Assembly: GCA_937860115.1 (NCBI GenBank)
Contig: CALMBI010000033.1
Span: 1-9,577 of the forward strand
Length of the DNA: 9,577 nucleotides
Direction of reading: 5' to 3'
Source: an uncultured Arcobacter sp.
Lineage (GTDB): Bacteria > Campylobacterota > Campylobacteria > Campylobacterales > Arcobacteraceae
Shown: piece after piece, positions 1-6,927 of the stretch
Numbering within the stretch: position 1 is the stretch's first letter
Layout: the number at the start of each line of letters is the position of its first letter
Notes under the pieces: model-generated
Told to the model about the DNA's origin: nothing
The model's input: the letters and a program-made list of their open reading frames with translations, nothing else
The model's database searches: none
Translations under genes and position numbers: made by a program

Positions 1-102
1 CTCAATCATAGAGCAAGAAAATCTTTAAATTGGAAAACTCCATATGAAGTTTTTTCTCAAAGAGAGTGCAAAGCACAAGATGGTTTAGAAGTTGCAGCTT
101 AA
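1..102 (+). CDS. IS30-family transposase, C-terminal 33 residues (5' end outside window)
   Basis: Reading in frame from base 1 gives 33 codons and a TAA stop. The segment carries the motif LNHRARKSLNWKTPYEVF, which matches the family pattern LNxRPRKxLxxxTPxExF that closes the DDE catalytic domain of IS30 transposases. The enzyme would catalyse cut-and-circularise transposition through an abutted-end circle intermediate, as known for the family. The catalytic residues lie upstream of the window, so whether the copy is intact cannot be judged. About 15 residues, including QDGLEVAA, follow the motif, which is a normal length for the family tail. The identification is secure at family level, but no particular IS name can be given. 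Confidence 0.85.
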   Translation, partial: LNHRARKSLNWKTPYEVFSQRECKAQDGLEVAA

Positions 103-124
103 GTGAAAAATTGATATGATTTTT

Positions 125-1756
125 TCAACTCAAAAATTGCACTTCAGATTTAAATTTTGGCTTGTAGTTTCTATATTGATCGTAATTATTGATTAAAATT
201 TGTTTTTTTGATCGATAAGAACTTAAGATACCATATTCTAAAATAAAATAATTACCATCTTTTGGTTTATTGAGCTCTTTATTAAAATAAAGTTTTATTT
301 TTTGCATACCTGTTTTGTTTTGGTAATAAAGATATCCCTTATTATAAGTACCTTTTAGATTAAAAATAATCTCACTTTGTAGTTTTGGATCATTAAGATT
401 ATGTAACATCCCATTTTTGTAGTATTTTTTAAACTCAATATTCGTATTTGTTTTTCGAACTATTTCAATTTTTCTAATCTCTTTTACACCAAAATAATTA
501 TCAATTTCTAATATTTTTAAGTCATATTGCGAACCCAATTGCAGATCTAAATTGTCACTATTATAAAATTGGATAGATCGATCATCTTCTCTTTTAAAAA
601 CGATTAATTTTTCATTTTGATATGTCACAATCACATCTTTTAAAAAAATAGGAGTATCGATAGTTGTTAGATTATAAAGACTAGAAATCGTATTTGTATT
701 GGATTGTTTTGCCTCTTTTTTATTTTGTAATTGTTGGTTTACAATTTTAGTAGAAGATTTGTCATCTTTGGAGGTATAAAAGTGTGCAATGATTGGCAAG
801 TGATCAGAAAAGCCACTATTTTTTTTAGAATTCCATCTTTTTATTTTTCCTTTATTATCAACAAGATATGAGGGTTTAGATACACCAAAGCTATTGTGTA
901 TGTATGATATATTTTTGTTGTCAAATAATTGTTTTGAGATAAGAATATTATCAGGAGTTCCTTTCTCCCCTTTAAAATCTAAACTAAAACGCTTGTTTTC
1001 TTCTAGCTCAAGCCAAGGATTATAATGAATAAGATGGGTAAATTGAGTAATATTTTCTTTTGTAATAAATTTTTCTTTATCGATTGTATTTAATACATGG
1101 TTAATGCCTGTTAGATTATAAGTATCATTTAATGTTTGATCATACTTAAACGTTATGAATTCGTTATAGTTTGAGTTAAGATCCCCAAGAATAATGTAGT
1201 CTTCATCCAATTTTGATTCTTCAATAAAACTAGAAAGCGCAAGTGCATATTTTATCCTTGTTGATTCTGAAGATCTCTTTGATTTCCAGTGATTTACAAA
1301 AATTCCAAATGGTTTATTGTCAATAGTAAATCTAAGATATATGATATTTCTATCAAAATCTCCTTTTGGATTTGGATCAATAATTTGCACATTATTAAAA
1401 GGGAATTTACTTAAGATCCCTATACCTATGGCAGCTTTTGTTTTTTTGTTAAAATAGTGATATTTGTATTTAGTTCGTTTTTGGATTTGAAGTAAAAGAT
1501 TTTCATTTTCAATCTCCTGTAGTACGATAATATCTGCATCTATATCATTGATCACTTTGGTTGTATTTTGCAGTTTTGTCAGATAATTTTTTTGACTCCA
1601 TGTAAAAGAATTGGGTATAAACTCTTCATATTCAGTACCATCTTTTTTTAAATCAAAAAAATTTTCCACATTGTAACTAGCCACACTAAATTGTAGTGCA
1701 AATAATGGGGAAAAAAAAGATAAGGAAAGGAGAAAAAATTTTACATAAAGAAGCAT
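125..1756 (-). CDS. Exported endonuclease/exonuclease/phosphatase-family protein
   Basis: A 543-aa protein of the EEP (DNase I/exonuclease III-like) fold. Residues 1-20 form a hydrophobic signal peptide, so the protein is probably periplasmic or secreted. The metal-dependent phosphodiesterase core spans about 22-327, with SYNVENFFD (27-35), LQEIEN with the Mg-binding Glu81, NHWKSK with the catalytic-type His156, GDLNSN (191-196, Asp192 and Asn194) and SDHLPI (317-322, Asp318 and His319). All expected active-site residues are present. After a Lys/Gln/Ser/Asn linker comes a beta-rich tail of about 190 residues, possibly two OB-like domains. This order resembles extracellular nucleases, but the substrate could also be a phosphoester lipid or nucleotide. 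The start lies 5 bases after the psiE stop with no good ribosome-binding site, so translation is probably coupled. The last nine or so codons lie in the apparent IS30 end, so the native C-terminus may be altered. Confidence 0.85.
   Translation of the reverse strand: MLLYVKFFLLSLSFFSPLFALQFSVASYNVENFFDLKKDGTEYEEFIPNSFTWSQKNYLTKLQNTTKVINDIDADIIVLQEIENENLLLQIQKRTKYKYHYFNKKTKAAIGIGILSKFPFNNVQIIDPNPKGDFDRNIIYLRFTIDNKPFGIFVNHWKSKRSSESTRIKYALALSSFIEESKLDEDYIILGDLNSNYNEFITFKYDQTLNDTYNLTGINHVLNTIDKEKFITKENITQFTHLIHYNPWLELEENKRFSLDFKGEKGTPDNILISKQLFDNKNISYIHNSFGVSKPSYLVDNKGKIKRWNSKKNSGFSDHLPIIAHFYTSKDDKSSTKIVNQQLQNKKEAKQSNTNTISSLYNLTTIDTPIFLKDVIVTYQNEKLIVFKREDDRSIQFYNSDNLDLQLGSQYDLKILEIDNYFGVKEIRKIEIVRKTNTNIEFKKYYKNGMLHNLNDPKLQSEIIFNLKGTYNKGYLYYQNKTGMQKIKLYFNKELNKPKDGNYFILEYGILSSYRSKKQILINNYDQYRNYKPKFKSEVQFLS
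132..156. repeat. Probable IS30-type right terminal inverted repeat
   Basis: Thirty bases after the transposase stop lies TTGCACTTCAGATTTAAAT (138-156). On the other strand it reads inwards as ATTTAAATCTGAAGTGCAA. IS30-family ends typically have this shape, with a (GA)TTCAAA-like outer part and a TGAAGTGCAA-like inner part. The partner repeat is outside the window, so this is recognition by resemblance. The segment overlaps codons of the minus-strand endonuclease gene. Confidence 0.5.
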
Positions 1757-1761
1757 AAAAA

Positions 1762-2172
1762 CTATTTATGCTTATCTGGTGAAGTGAATCGTGCTAGCCA
1801 ACGTAAGAAAAATAAAAAAACAAGTACGCCACTAAATACTAAAACATGAAAATTTGTACTACTTGAGAACAGTTGATCAAAACTATTAAAACTTTCATTG
1901 TTTATTTTTACAACATTTACAATAAATTCCCTAAGGGCTAATATGATAAATGCATCTATAAGTATTCCAATTTTAATTCTTTGTTCTCTAATGAAGCCAA
2001 GTACAGCACGTACAATCTCTAAAAGAATAATAAAATATAATAAAGAGATAATAATATCAACCATACTATCGCTAACCATAGCATATACAAATAAAGTAAT
2101 TGCAACTACTATCTCTATATAAAATCTACTTTCAAACATACTTTTTAGTTGTAACACGCAATTATTAAACAT
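1762..2172 (-). CDS. psiE: PsiE-family small inner-membrane protein
   Basis: A 136-aa protein with four hydrophobic segments, at about 17-33, 38-58, 68-88 and 108-124. The charged residues typical of the PsiE (phosphate-starvation-inducible) family are present: E52 and R55 at the end of helix 2, the R62-E63-Q-R65 loop, D73 in helix 3 and R81-E82 at its end. The short N-terminus and basic C-terminus (SPDKHK) are probably cytoplasmic. The biochemical role of the family is unknown. In E. coli psiE responds to phosphate and cAMP-CRP, but nothing here shows phosphate control. The ATG directly follows the ybeY stop (TAAATG). A ribosome-binding site AAGGA at 2181-2185 sits 8 bases upstream. The gene symbol is by family only. 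Confidence 0.8.
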   Translation of the reverse strand: MFNNCVLQLKSMFESRFYIEIVVAITLFVYAMVSDSMVDIIISLLYFIILLEIVRAVLGFIREQRIKIGILIDAFIILALREFIVNVVKINNESFNSFDQLFSSSTNFHVLVFSGVLVFLFFLRWLARFTSPDKHK

Positions 2173-2595
2173 TTAAGAGTTCCTTATAATAAGACTTTTA
2201 GGAAGATTAAAATGATTAATAATCTCCTCTTCTTTGAGTCTTTGCTCACCATTATCAACCTCATGATCGTAACCTAAAATATGTAATACCCCATGAATAA
2301 ATAGTAAAACGAATTCTTCTTCTATAGAATTATTATATTCTTTTGAATACTGCTCTAAAAAATCGTACGATATCACGACGGAGCCAAGTGGAGTATTTGG
2401 CATCTCTAAGTATGGAAAACTAAGTACATCTGTTGGTTTGTCAAATCCTCTTGCTGTAAGATTGATTTCATGTATCTCTTGATTATTTGTAAGGATAAGT
2501 TCAATCTCTGAAAGTTTTAAATATTCACCAATCTCTTGAACTTTAGTAAGATCTATCTCATAGTTTGTATTATTTTCAAATACTAGATTGAACAA
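2173..2595 (-). CDS. ybeY: Endoribonuclease YbeY, rRNA maturation factor
   Basis: A 140-aa UPF0054/YbeY protein, a single-domain metal-dependent RNase for 16S rRNA 3'-end maturation and late 30S/70S ribosome quality control. Seen: the zinc signature HGVLHILGYDH with His101, His105 and His111, and the family motif TDVLSFP at 55-61, followed by the GSVVIS strand. Length is normal for the family. The start is TTG, which gives a typical N-terminus (MFNLVFENN) and follows GGGAA (2603-2607) by 7 bases. No in-frame ATG lies between the preceding in-frame stop and this TTG. The first 13 bases overlap the end of the upstream 92-aa gene, implying translational coupling. Family assignment is firm; the TTG start is likely but not proven. 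Confidence 0.95.
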   Translation of the reverse strand: MFNLVFENNTNYEIDLTKVQEIGEYLKLSEIELILTNNQEIHEINLTARGFDKPTDVLSFPYLEMPNTPLGSVVISYDFLEQYSKEYNNSIEEEFVLLFIHGVLHILGYDHEVDNGEQRLKEEEIINHFNLPKSLIIRNS

Positions 2596-2861
2596 TTGTT
2601 TATTCCCAATTTTTTCATAACTGCTTCACAAAAATCCCCAGAATCTCTACCATTCATCTCTTCTGTTCCAAACTCAACAGAAAAATTTCCAGAATGTTCA
2701 TCAAGATTTCTTCTTATTACACTCGGATAGATCTTCATCTCTTTTTCAGTTATACTAATAGCATCTGAGATTTTATTTCTACTCTCATCATTATTAAATT
2801 CTATGCTCATTCGCATATATCCTTCTTCCATCTTTACATCAGCACACATATCTCTTCTCAT
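2583..2861 (-). CDS. Unrecognised small protein, 92 aa
   Basis: I do not recognise the family. The protein is soluble and mildly acidic, with no signal peptide or membrane segment. The N-terminal 18 residues are Met-rich (M1, M5, M11, M16, M18). The rest looks like a small mixed alpha/beta domain: a helix around 27-42, strands around 43-50 and 58-65 (NFSVEFG), and a C-terminal helix (DFCEAVMKKLGI). Cysteines sit at 6, 78 and 90, the last two near the C-terminus. The ATG has an ideal AAGGAGG ribosome-binding site 5 bases upstream, strong evidence that the gene is real. A second possible start is M16 (2816), preceded by AAGG, giving 77 aa. It begins 10 bases after the truncated haemoglobin stop and overlaps ybeY by 13 bases, so it is made with both. 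Confidence 0.8.
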   Translation of the reverse strand: MRRDMCADVKMEEGYMRMSIEFNNDESRNKISDAISITEKEMKIYPSVIRRNLDEHSGNFSVEFGTEEMNGRDSGDFCEAVMKKLGINNCSI

Positions 2862-2866
2862 ATGAT

Positions 2867-2873
2867 CCTCCTT
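2867..2873 (-). promoter_or_regulatory. Consensus Shine-Dalgarno site of the 92-aa gene
   Basis: AAGGAGG on the minus strand, 5 bases before the ATG. It overlaps the TAA stop of the truncated haemoglobin gene, so ribosomes ending there could restart at once. It is the best ribosome-binding site in the minus-strand operon and decides the longer start for this gene. Confidence 0.8.
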
Positions 2874-3351
2874 ATTTGGTTTTTGCTATATCTTCTCTTG
2901 TTTGTCTGTCATTTTCGTAGTTTACAATATGTTTTGAAAACACTTCAAGCCAATTCCAATATGATTGAATATCTTCATGATTGACTTCATTCTCGATCTC
3001 TCTTAAAACTATTTCCCAACAACCTAGCCACTCTGTTCTTGCTTTGTCTGGAATTGAAAATGGTTTGTGAGTTTTTACTTGATCAAAGTCACCACCAAAT
3101 TTAGAGATATATCTATCATCACCACCACACATCATCATAAAATAAGAGCCATTTCTTTTTTTAATAAGCTCTAATTCCTCTTCATCATCAGGAAAATAAT
3201 GTGCGATCTCACTTTCCAAAACTTCAGCATAAAATCTATGAATCAATTTCATAAAACCATCTGGTTTTAAAGTATCTAAAAAACCTCTATTTGGCAGTTG
3301 AAACTCTGGCCTTTCACCCATTATAGCGCTTGTAATTTTGTAATCTACCAT
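2872..3351 (-). CDS. Group II truncated haemoglobin
   Basis: A 159-aa haem protein of the 2-on-2 globin family, probably cytoplasmic and acting in O2 binding, NO detoxification or redox sensing. Seen: the B-helix pair Phe40-Tyr41 (candidate distal Tyr B10), the CGGDDRYISKFGG stretch (75-87) matching the family GGxxxYxxxxG element, the proximal His95 in THKPFSI, and Trp108 in TEWLGCW. The His-to-Trp distance of 13 residues equals that of the F8 His and G8 Trp in mycobacterial trHbO. The G8 Trp marks group II rather than the group III globin (Ctb) known in Campylobacter. An N-terminal extension of about 25 residues and a C-terminal tail make it longer than the minimal fold. ATG follows AAAGGG by 8 bases. 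It lies 12 bases after radA. Confidence 0.85.
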   Translation of the reverse strand: MVDYKITSAIMGERPEFQLPNRGFLDTLKPDGFMKLIHRFYAEVLESEIAHYFPDDEEELELIKKRNGSYFMMMCGGDDRYISKFGGDFDQVKTHKPFSIPDKARTEWLGCWEIVLREIENEVNHEDIQSYWNWLEVFSKHIVNYENDRQTREDIAKTK

Positions 3352-3363
3352 AAATAATACCCT

Positions 3364-4716
3364 TTAAAATAATTCTAACATTTTAGAAACCTCTTGGACT
3401 TCAAAACATTTTATACCAACTATCCCCTTAGGTTTTGTTGATATTATCGCCTTTTTTATACCACATGATAAGGCTTCCTTAAGACGTGTTTCCATACTAA
3501 ACACATCTTTTATTTCACCCGTTAAACTCACTTCTCCGATCAATACACTTTCTCTTGAAATTGGACGATTTCTAAAGCTACTAATAATAGAAGCAATAAC
3601 TGCTAAATCACACGAACTCTCTTTAATTTTGATTCCACCACTAATATTTACAAATACATCATAAGAATTAAGTGGAAGATCAAGCTTTTTTTCTAAAAGA
3701 GCAAGGAGCATATTAAGACGATTTGTATCAAATCCTGTAGCACTTCGTTTTGGATTTGGATTGTTACTATGACTTACAAGTGCTTGAACCTCAAGTATTA
3801 AAGCTCGACTCCCTTCAGCTGTCACTGTGAGACAACTTCCACTTTGTTCTTTTGAATGAGAGAAAAATCTATTAGAGATATTTTTTGCACTTTCTAATCC
3901 ATTTGATGTCATCTCAAAGATTCCAATCTCACTTGTGCTTCCAAAACGATTTTTAAAACCTCGAAGCATTCTAATCTCTTTGGATTGTTCCCCTTCAAAA
4001 TAAAGCACTGTATCAACCATATGTTCTAGTACCCGTGGGCCCGCAATGGCTCCATCTTTGGTAATATGACCTATAATAAACATTGCAATTTTGGATTCTT
4101 TTGCTTTTCTCATAAGTTCAAATGTTATTTCTCGCACTTGCGTAACACTTCCTGGTGCAGAGGTGAGTTTATCAGAATAGATAGTTTGAATAGAGTCAAT
4201 CACCACAGCTTCGTAGTTTTCACGTTCAATTTCTAAAAATATTGCTTCTAATGAGATTTCAGGGAGTAAAAAAAGATTTTCTTCATTTGCATCAAGTCTA
4301 GTTGCTCGAAGTTTTATTTGACCTGCTGATTCTTCTCCTGAAACGTAAAGGACTTTTTTACCAGTTTTTGCTAAGTTTCCAGCAATTTTTAGAAGTAGTG
4401 TTGATTTTCCAACACCAGGGCTCCCACCGATTAATGTTAAACTTCCAGGAACTATTCCTCCACCAAGAACAAGATCAAATTCACTATTATTTGAAGAAAA
4501 TCTTACAACATCATCTTCTTGTATTTTTGTAATAGGTGTTGCTTTTTGACTCGTCGTAGTTGTTTGTTTTGAAAGATATTTTAAGCTTTCTTGTTCAGCA
4601 GAACTAAGCTCAACAAAGCTATCCCAACCACCACAACTTGGACATTTTCCAAGCCATTTTACACTTTGTTCGCCACAATGTTGACATTCAAAAAGTGTTT
4701 GTTTTTTCTTTGCCAT
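3364..4716 (-). CDS. radA: DNA repair protein RadA
   Basis: A 450-aa full-length RadA (Sms), a hexameric RecA-like ATPase and DnaB-type helicase that promotes branch migration and DNA uptake in recombinational repair and transformation. Domains in order: an N-terminal C4 zinc finger (Cys11, Cys14, Cys25, Cys28), a RecA-like ATPase with Walker A GSPGVGKST (98-106) and Walker B VVIDSIQ (171-177), the RadA-specific KNRFG motif (255-259), and a C-terminal Lon-protease-like domain without proteolytic function (about 280-450), which forms the hexamer scaffold. No key residue is missing. The ATG is one base after the stop of the cation transporter (TAATATG) and lacks a clear ribosome-binding site, suggesting coupling. 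Very secure. Confidence 0.97.
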   Translation of the reverse strand: MAKKKQTLFECQHCGEQSVKWLGKCPSCGGWDSFVELSSAEQESLKYLSKQTTTTSQKATPITKIQEDDVVRFSSNNSEFDLVLGGGIVPGSLTLIGGSPGVGKSTLLLKIAGNLAKTGKKVLYVSGEESAGQIKLRATRLDANEENLFLLPEISLEAIFLEIERENYEAVVIDSIQTIYSDKLTSAPGSVTQVREITFELMRKAKESKIAMFIIGHITKDGAIAGPRVLEHMVDTVLYFEGEQSKEIRMLRGFKNRFGSTSEIGIFEMTSNGLESAKNISNRFFSHSKEQSGSCLTVTAEGSRALILEVQALVSHSNNPNPKRSATGFDTNRLNMLLALLEKKLDLPLNSYDVFVNISGGIKIKESSCDLAVIASIISSFRNRPISRESVLIGEVSLTGEIKDVFSMETRLKEALSCGIKKAIISTKPKGIVGIKCFEVQEVSKMLELF

Positions 4717-4717
4717 A

Positions 4718-5644
4718 TTAATGTTGTAATATTATAGGGGTAGGGCAATGTGCTGCAATATTTGCATCAGAATCATCATACGGATCAAGGTGAATATTGA
4801 TCACCCATTCTCTTGTCTTATCTAAGTTCATGATTTTTTCTTCAATATTATCACTGACTCTATGTGCATCAAGAAGTGAAATAACGCAATCAAAAACAAG
4901 ATGTACATCAACAAAATTTACATTTCCTGCAGCTCTTGTTTTTAAAAAGTGATGATCATTTATCTCGATTTCATTATCTAAAATTTTATTAATCTCTTTG
5001 ATCAAATCATCTTCTAAAGCTCTATCAAGTAACACAAGAACACCATCTTTGATAAGTTCATAAGCACTGTATATAATATAGATAGAGATTCCTCCACCAA
5101 CTATGATGTCGATAATTTCAAGATTTGTAAAATATACAGCTATTAATGAGATCAGTACTGCACCATTTGAAAAAACATCTGTTTTGTAATGCAATGCATC
5201 AGCTTTAATAACCATATTGTTAGTATCTTTTGCAACTTTATTAAGATAGATAACTAATGCAGTTGTAATAATAAGAGACACAATCATAACCATAATTGAT
5301 ATATCAGCATATTGTGATACACCACCAGTAAGATATTTGTGGATCGCTTCATACAAAAGATATAGACCAGAAATAGTGATGATTGTTCCTTCTATAACAC
5401 TTGCTAGGGCTTCAATTTTCCCTCTTCCGTAATTAAAATATTGATCAGCTGGTTTTTCAGAATTTGAGATAGCAAAATAATTGAAAATCGAAACAAACAG
5501 GTCAAGTATACTATCAACTGCACTTGCAAGTACAGCAACAGAACCGCTCATGATACCTATCACAAATTTTATAAGTGTTAAAATTGCTGCAACAGTACTG
5601 GAAATGACTGTTGCTCTTTTTTCTTGTGAGATTTTTGTTAGCAT
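4718..5644 (-). CDS. Cation diffusion facilitator (FieF-like metal/H+ antiporter)
   Basis: A 308-aa CDF-family inner-membrane exporter of divalent cations (Zn2+, Fe2+ or similar) driven by proton exchange. Six membrane segments are expected across residues 12-205. The metal site is intact: Asp44 and Asp48 in helix 2 (AVDSILDL) and His152 and Asp156 in helix 5 (DALHYKTD), the same DD-HD set as E. coli FieF (YiiP). The cytoplasmic C-terminal domain (about 210-300) keeps FVDVHLVFD, LDAHRVSD and INIHLDP, matching the metal-binding dimer interface of FieF. A tail CPTPIILQH follows. The DD-HD set fits Zn/Fe better than Mn transport, but specificity is inferred. The start overlaps the aminotransferase end by 7 bases. 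Confidence 0.92.
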   Translation of the reverse strand: MLTKISQEKRATVISSTVAAILTLIKFVIGIMSGSVAVLASAVDSILDLFVSIFNYFAISNSEKPADQYFNYGRGKIEALASVIEGTIITISGLYLLYEAIHKYLTGGVSQYADISIMVMIVSLIITTALVIYLNKVAKDTNNMVIKADALHYKTDVFSNGAVLISLIAVYFTNLEIIDIIVGGGISIYIIYSAYELIKDGVLVLLDRALEDDLIKEINKILDNEIEINDHHFLKTRAAGNVNFVDVHLVFDCVISLLDAHRVSDNIEEKIMNLDKTREWVINIHLDPYDDSDANIAAHCPTPIILQH

Positions 5645-6819
5645 TTATACTTTTTTACAAATTTTTCTATTCTATTGATTCCATCAATGATCGCTGCTTC
5701 ATCTGTAGCAAATGAGAATCTAAAATACCCATCTTGTCCAAATCCAAGACCAGGAACAACTGCAACCCCAACTTCCTCAAGCAATTCTTTGCAAAATTTC
5801 ATACTATCAGATTCAACATCTTTGATATTTACATAAAGATAAAATGCTCCGTTTGGTTTAACAACACTAAGACCATCAATTGCATTAAACATGTCACAAG
5901 CAAGATCTCTTCTTTTTTCAAACTCTACCCTCATTGCTTCAATATCCGCATTTGCTTTTCCTCTAAGAGCTGTGATAGCAGCATACTGTGTGATTGAATT
6001 GATATTTGAAGTACTTTGACTTTGAAGTTTTATCATTGCTTGAATAAGTGCTTTATTTGGTGATGCAAGATATCCAAATCTCCATCCAGTCATGGCTACT
6101 GATTTACTAAGACCATTTACAGTGATAGTTCTTTGATACATATCATCACTGATGCTTGCAGCTGCTGTAAATTGTAAATTATCATAAGTTAATTTTTCAT
6201 ACATCTCATCACTTACAACAACAACTTTTGTACCTTCTAGTACTTTTGAAAGTGCAATCAATTCATCTTTTGTATAAACGCTACCTGTTGGATTTGATGG
6301 GGATGTCAAAATTAACATTTTTGTTTTTGGTGTAATAGCATTTTTAAGCTGTTCTGGAGTTATTTTAAATCCGCTTGCATCATCTGTTTCTATTGCCACA
6401 GGTACACCACCACTATAAAGTGCTAATTCAGGATAAGTAACCCAATAAGGTGCAGGGATGATCACTTCATCGCCTTCGTCAATAATAGCTTGAAAAATAT
6501 TAAATAAACTGTGTTTTGCACCAACACTAACAATAATATCACTTGGTTTATAATCAAGATTATTTTCAATTTTTAATTTGTAAGCTACAGCTTCTCTAAG
6601 ATCTAAAGTTCCTGAAACATCCGTATATTTTGTTTGCCCATTGTTTAGAGCTTCAATTGCTGCTTGTTTGATAATCTCTGGTGTGTCAAAATCTGGTTCA
6701 CCAGCACTAAAACTAATCACATCTTTACCATTCTTTTTTAAATCTCTTGCTAATGTTGAGATCGCTATTGTTAAAGATTCAGAAAGTGTGTCTACTCTTT
6801 TAGATAAATCGATTGTCAT
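5638..6819 (-). CDS. aspB: Pyridoxal-phosphate aspartate aminotransferase, class I (AspB type)
   Basis: A 393-aa fold-type I aminotransferase that interconverts aspartate + 2-oxoglutarate and oxaloacetate + glutamate. Some relatives also act on prephenate or aromatic amino acids. Seen: the substrate-loop motif GEPDFDTP (40-47), the cofactor phosphate loop SVGAKHSL (98-105), SNPTG with Asn176, Asp204 and Tyr207 in SDEMY, Schiff-base Lys239 in SKSVAMTGWRFGY, and a C-terminal substrate-carboxylate arginine in GYFRFSFA. Length is normal. It is the first gene of the minus-strand operon. ATG has AAGGA about 11 bases upstream. It faces the nadB operon across 132 bases; NadB consumes aspartate, so a shared metabolic logic is possible. 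Its last codons overlap the transporter start (AAATGCTAA). Confidence 0.92.
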   Translation of the reverse strand: MTIDLSKRVDTLSESLTIAISTLARDLKKNGKDVISFSAGEPDFDTPEIIKQAAIEALNNGQTKYTDVSGTLDLREAVAYKLKIENNLDYKPSDIIVSVGAKHSLFNIFQAIIDEGDEVIIPAPYWVTYPELALYSGGVPVAIETDDASGFKITPEQLKNAITPKTKMLILTSPSNPTGSVYTKDELIALSKVLEGTKVVVVSDEMYEKLTYDNLQFTAAASISDDMYQRTITVNGLSKSVAMTGWRFGYLASPNKALIQAMIKLQSQSTSNINSITQYAAITALRGKANADIEAMRVEFEKRRDLACDMFNAIDGLSVVKPNGAFYLYVNIKDVESDSMKFCKELLEEVGVAVVPGLGFGQDGYFRFSFATDEAAIIDGINRIEKFVKKYKC

Positions 6820-6854
6820 TGTTGTTCTATTCCTTGAAGTAAAATAACGCCGAT

Positions 6855-6863
6855 TTTATAATA
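6855..6863 (-). promoter_or_regulatory. Candidate -10 element for the minus-strand operon
   Basis: On the minus strand this reads TATTATAAA, giving a TATTAT or TATAAA hexamer 35-45 bases before the aminotransferase ATG. It is preceded by T-rich runs as in Campylobacterota sigma-70 promoters, which often lack a -35 box. The predicted transcript would have a leader of about 30 bases. This is inference from composition only. Confidence 0.4.
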
Positions 6864-6921
6864 AAATTAATCAAATTCTTATTAATTCTTCGTTACTATC
6901 ATCGCTATTTTACTAATTGGT

Positions 6922-6927
6922 TACAAT
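6922..6927 (+). promoter_or_regulatory. Candidate -10 element for the lipoprotein-nadB-nhaD operon
   Basis: TACAAT, preceded by TTGG and by T-rich runs, sits 24 bases before the TTG start of the lipoprotein. Transcription would start near 6934 with a leader of about 18 bases. A perfect TATAAT also lies at 6857-6862 on this strand, but it would give a leader of over 80 bases and coincides with the opposite promoter. No -35 box is evident at either. Confidence 0.4.

Larger units (their letters stand above)
1..156 (+). mobile_element. Right-hand end of an IS30-family insertion sequence (partial)
   Basis: The window opens inside an insertion sequence. Seen directly: the C-terminal codons of an IS30-type transposase, a short AT-rich stretch, and then a sequence resembling an IS30-family terminus. 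The left edge lies outside the window. The right edge is uncertain and is placed at about 150-160 by resemblance of the terminal bases to known family ends. No target-site duplication can be checked without the other end. The element points towards the 3' end of the minus-strand endonuclease gene and appears to overlap it. Confidence 0.7.

Noticed and set aside
103..129. AT-rich imperfect inverted repeat (GTGAAAAAT ... ATTTTTTCAAC) between the transposase stop and the IS end, a possible terminator.
   Set aside because: The arms pair only with a one-base bulge, are almost pure A/T and have no GC stem, so a stable terminator hairpin is unlikely.
1711..1718. Run of eight identical bases in the signal-peptide region of the endonuclease gene, a possible phase-variation tract.
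   Set aside because: Phase variation in this phylum mostly uses longer G/C tracts. Eight A/T bases are common by chance at this base composition.
5734..5997. Plus-strand open frame opposite the aminotransferase.
   Set aside because: It is antisense to conserved C-terminal aminotransferase codons, with no ribosome-binding site and no recognisable protein features. Similar plus-strand frames opposite psiE (1898-2122), radA (4302-4532), the transporter (5481-5678) and the aminotransferase start (6641-6847) were rejected for the same reasons.
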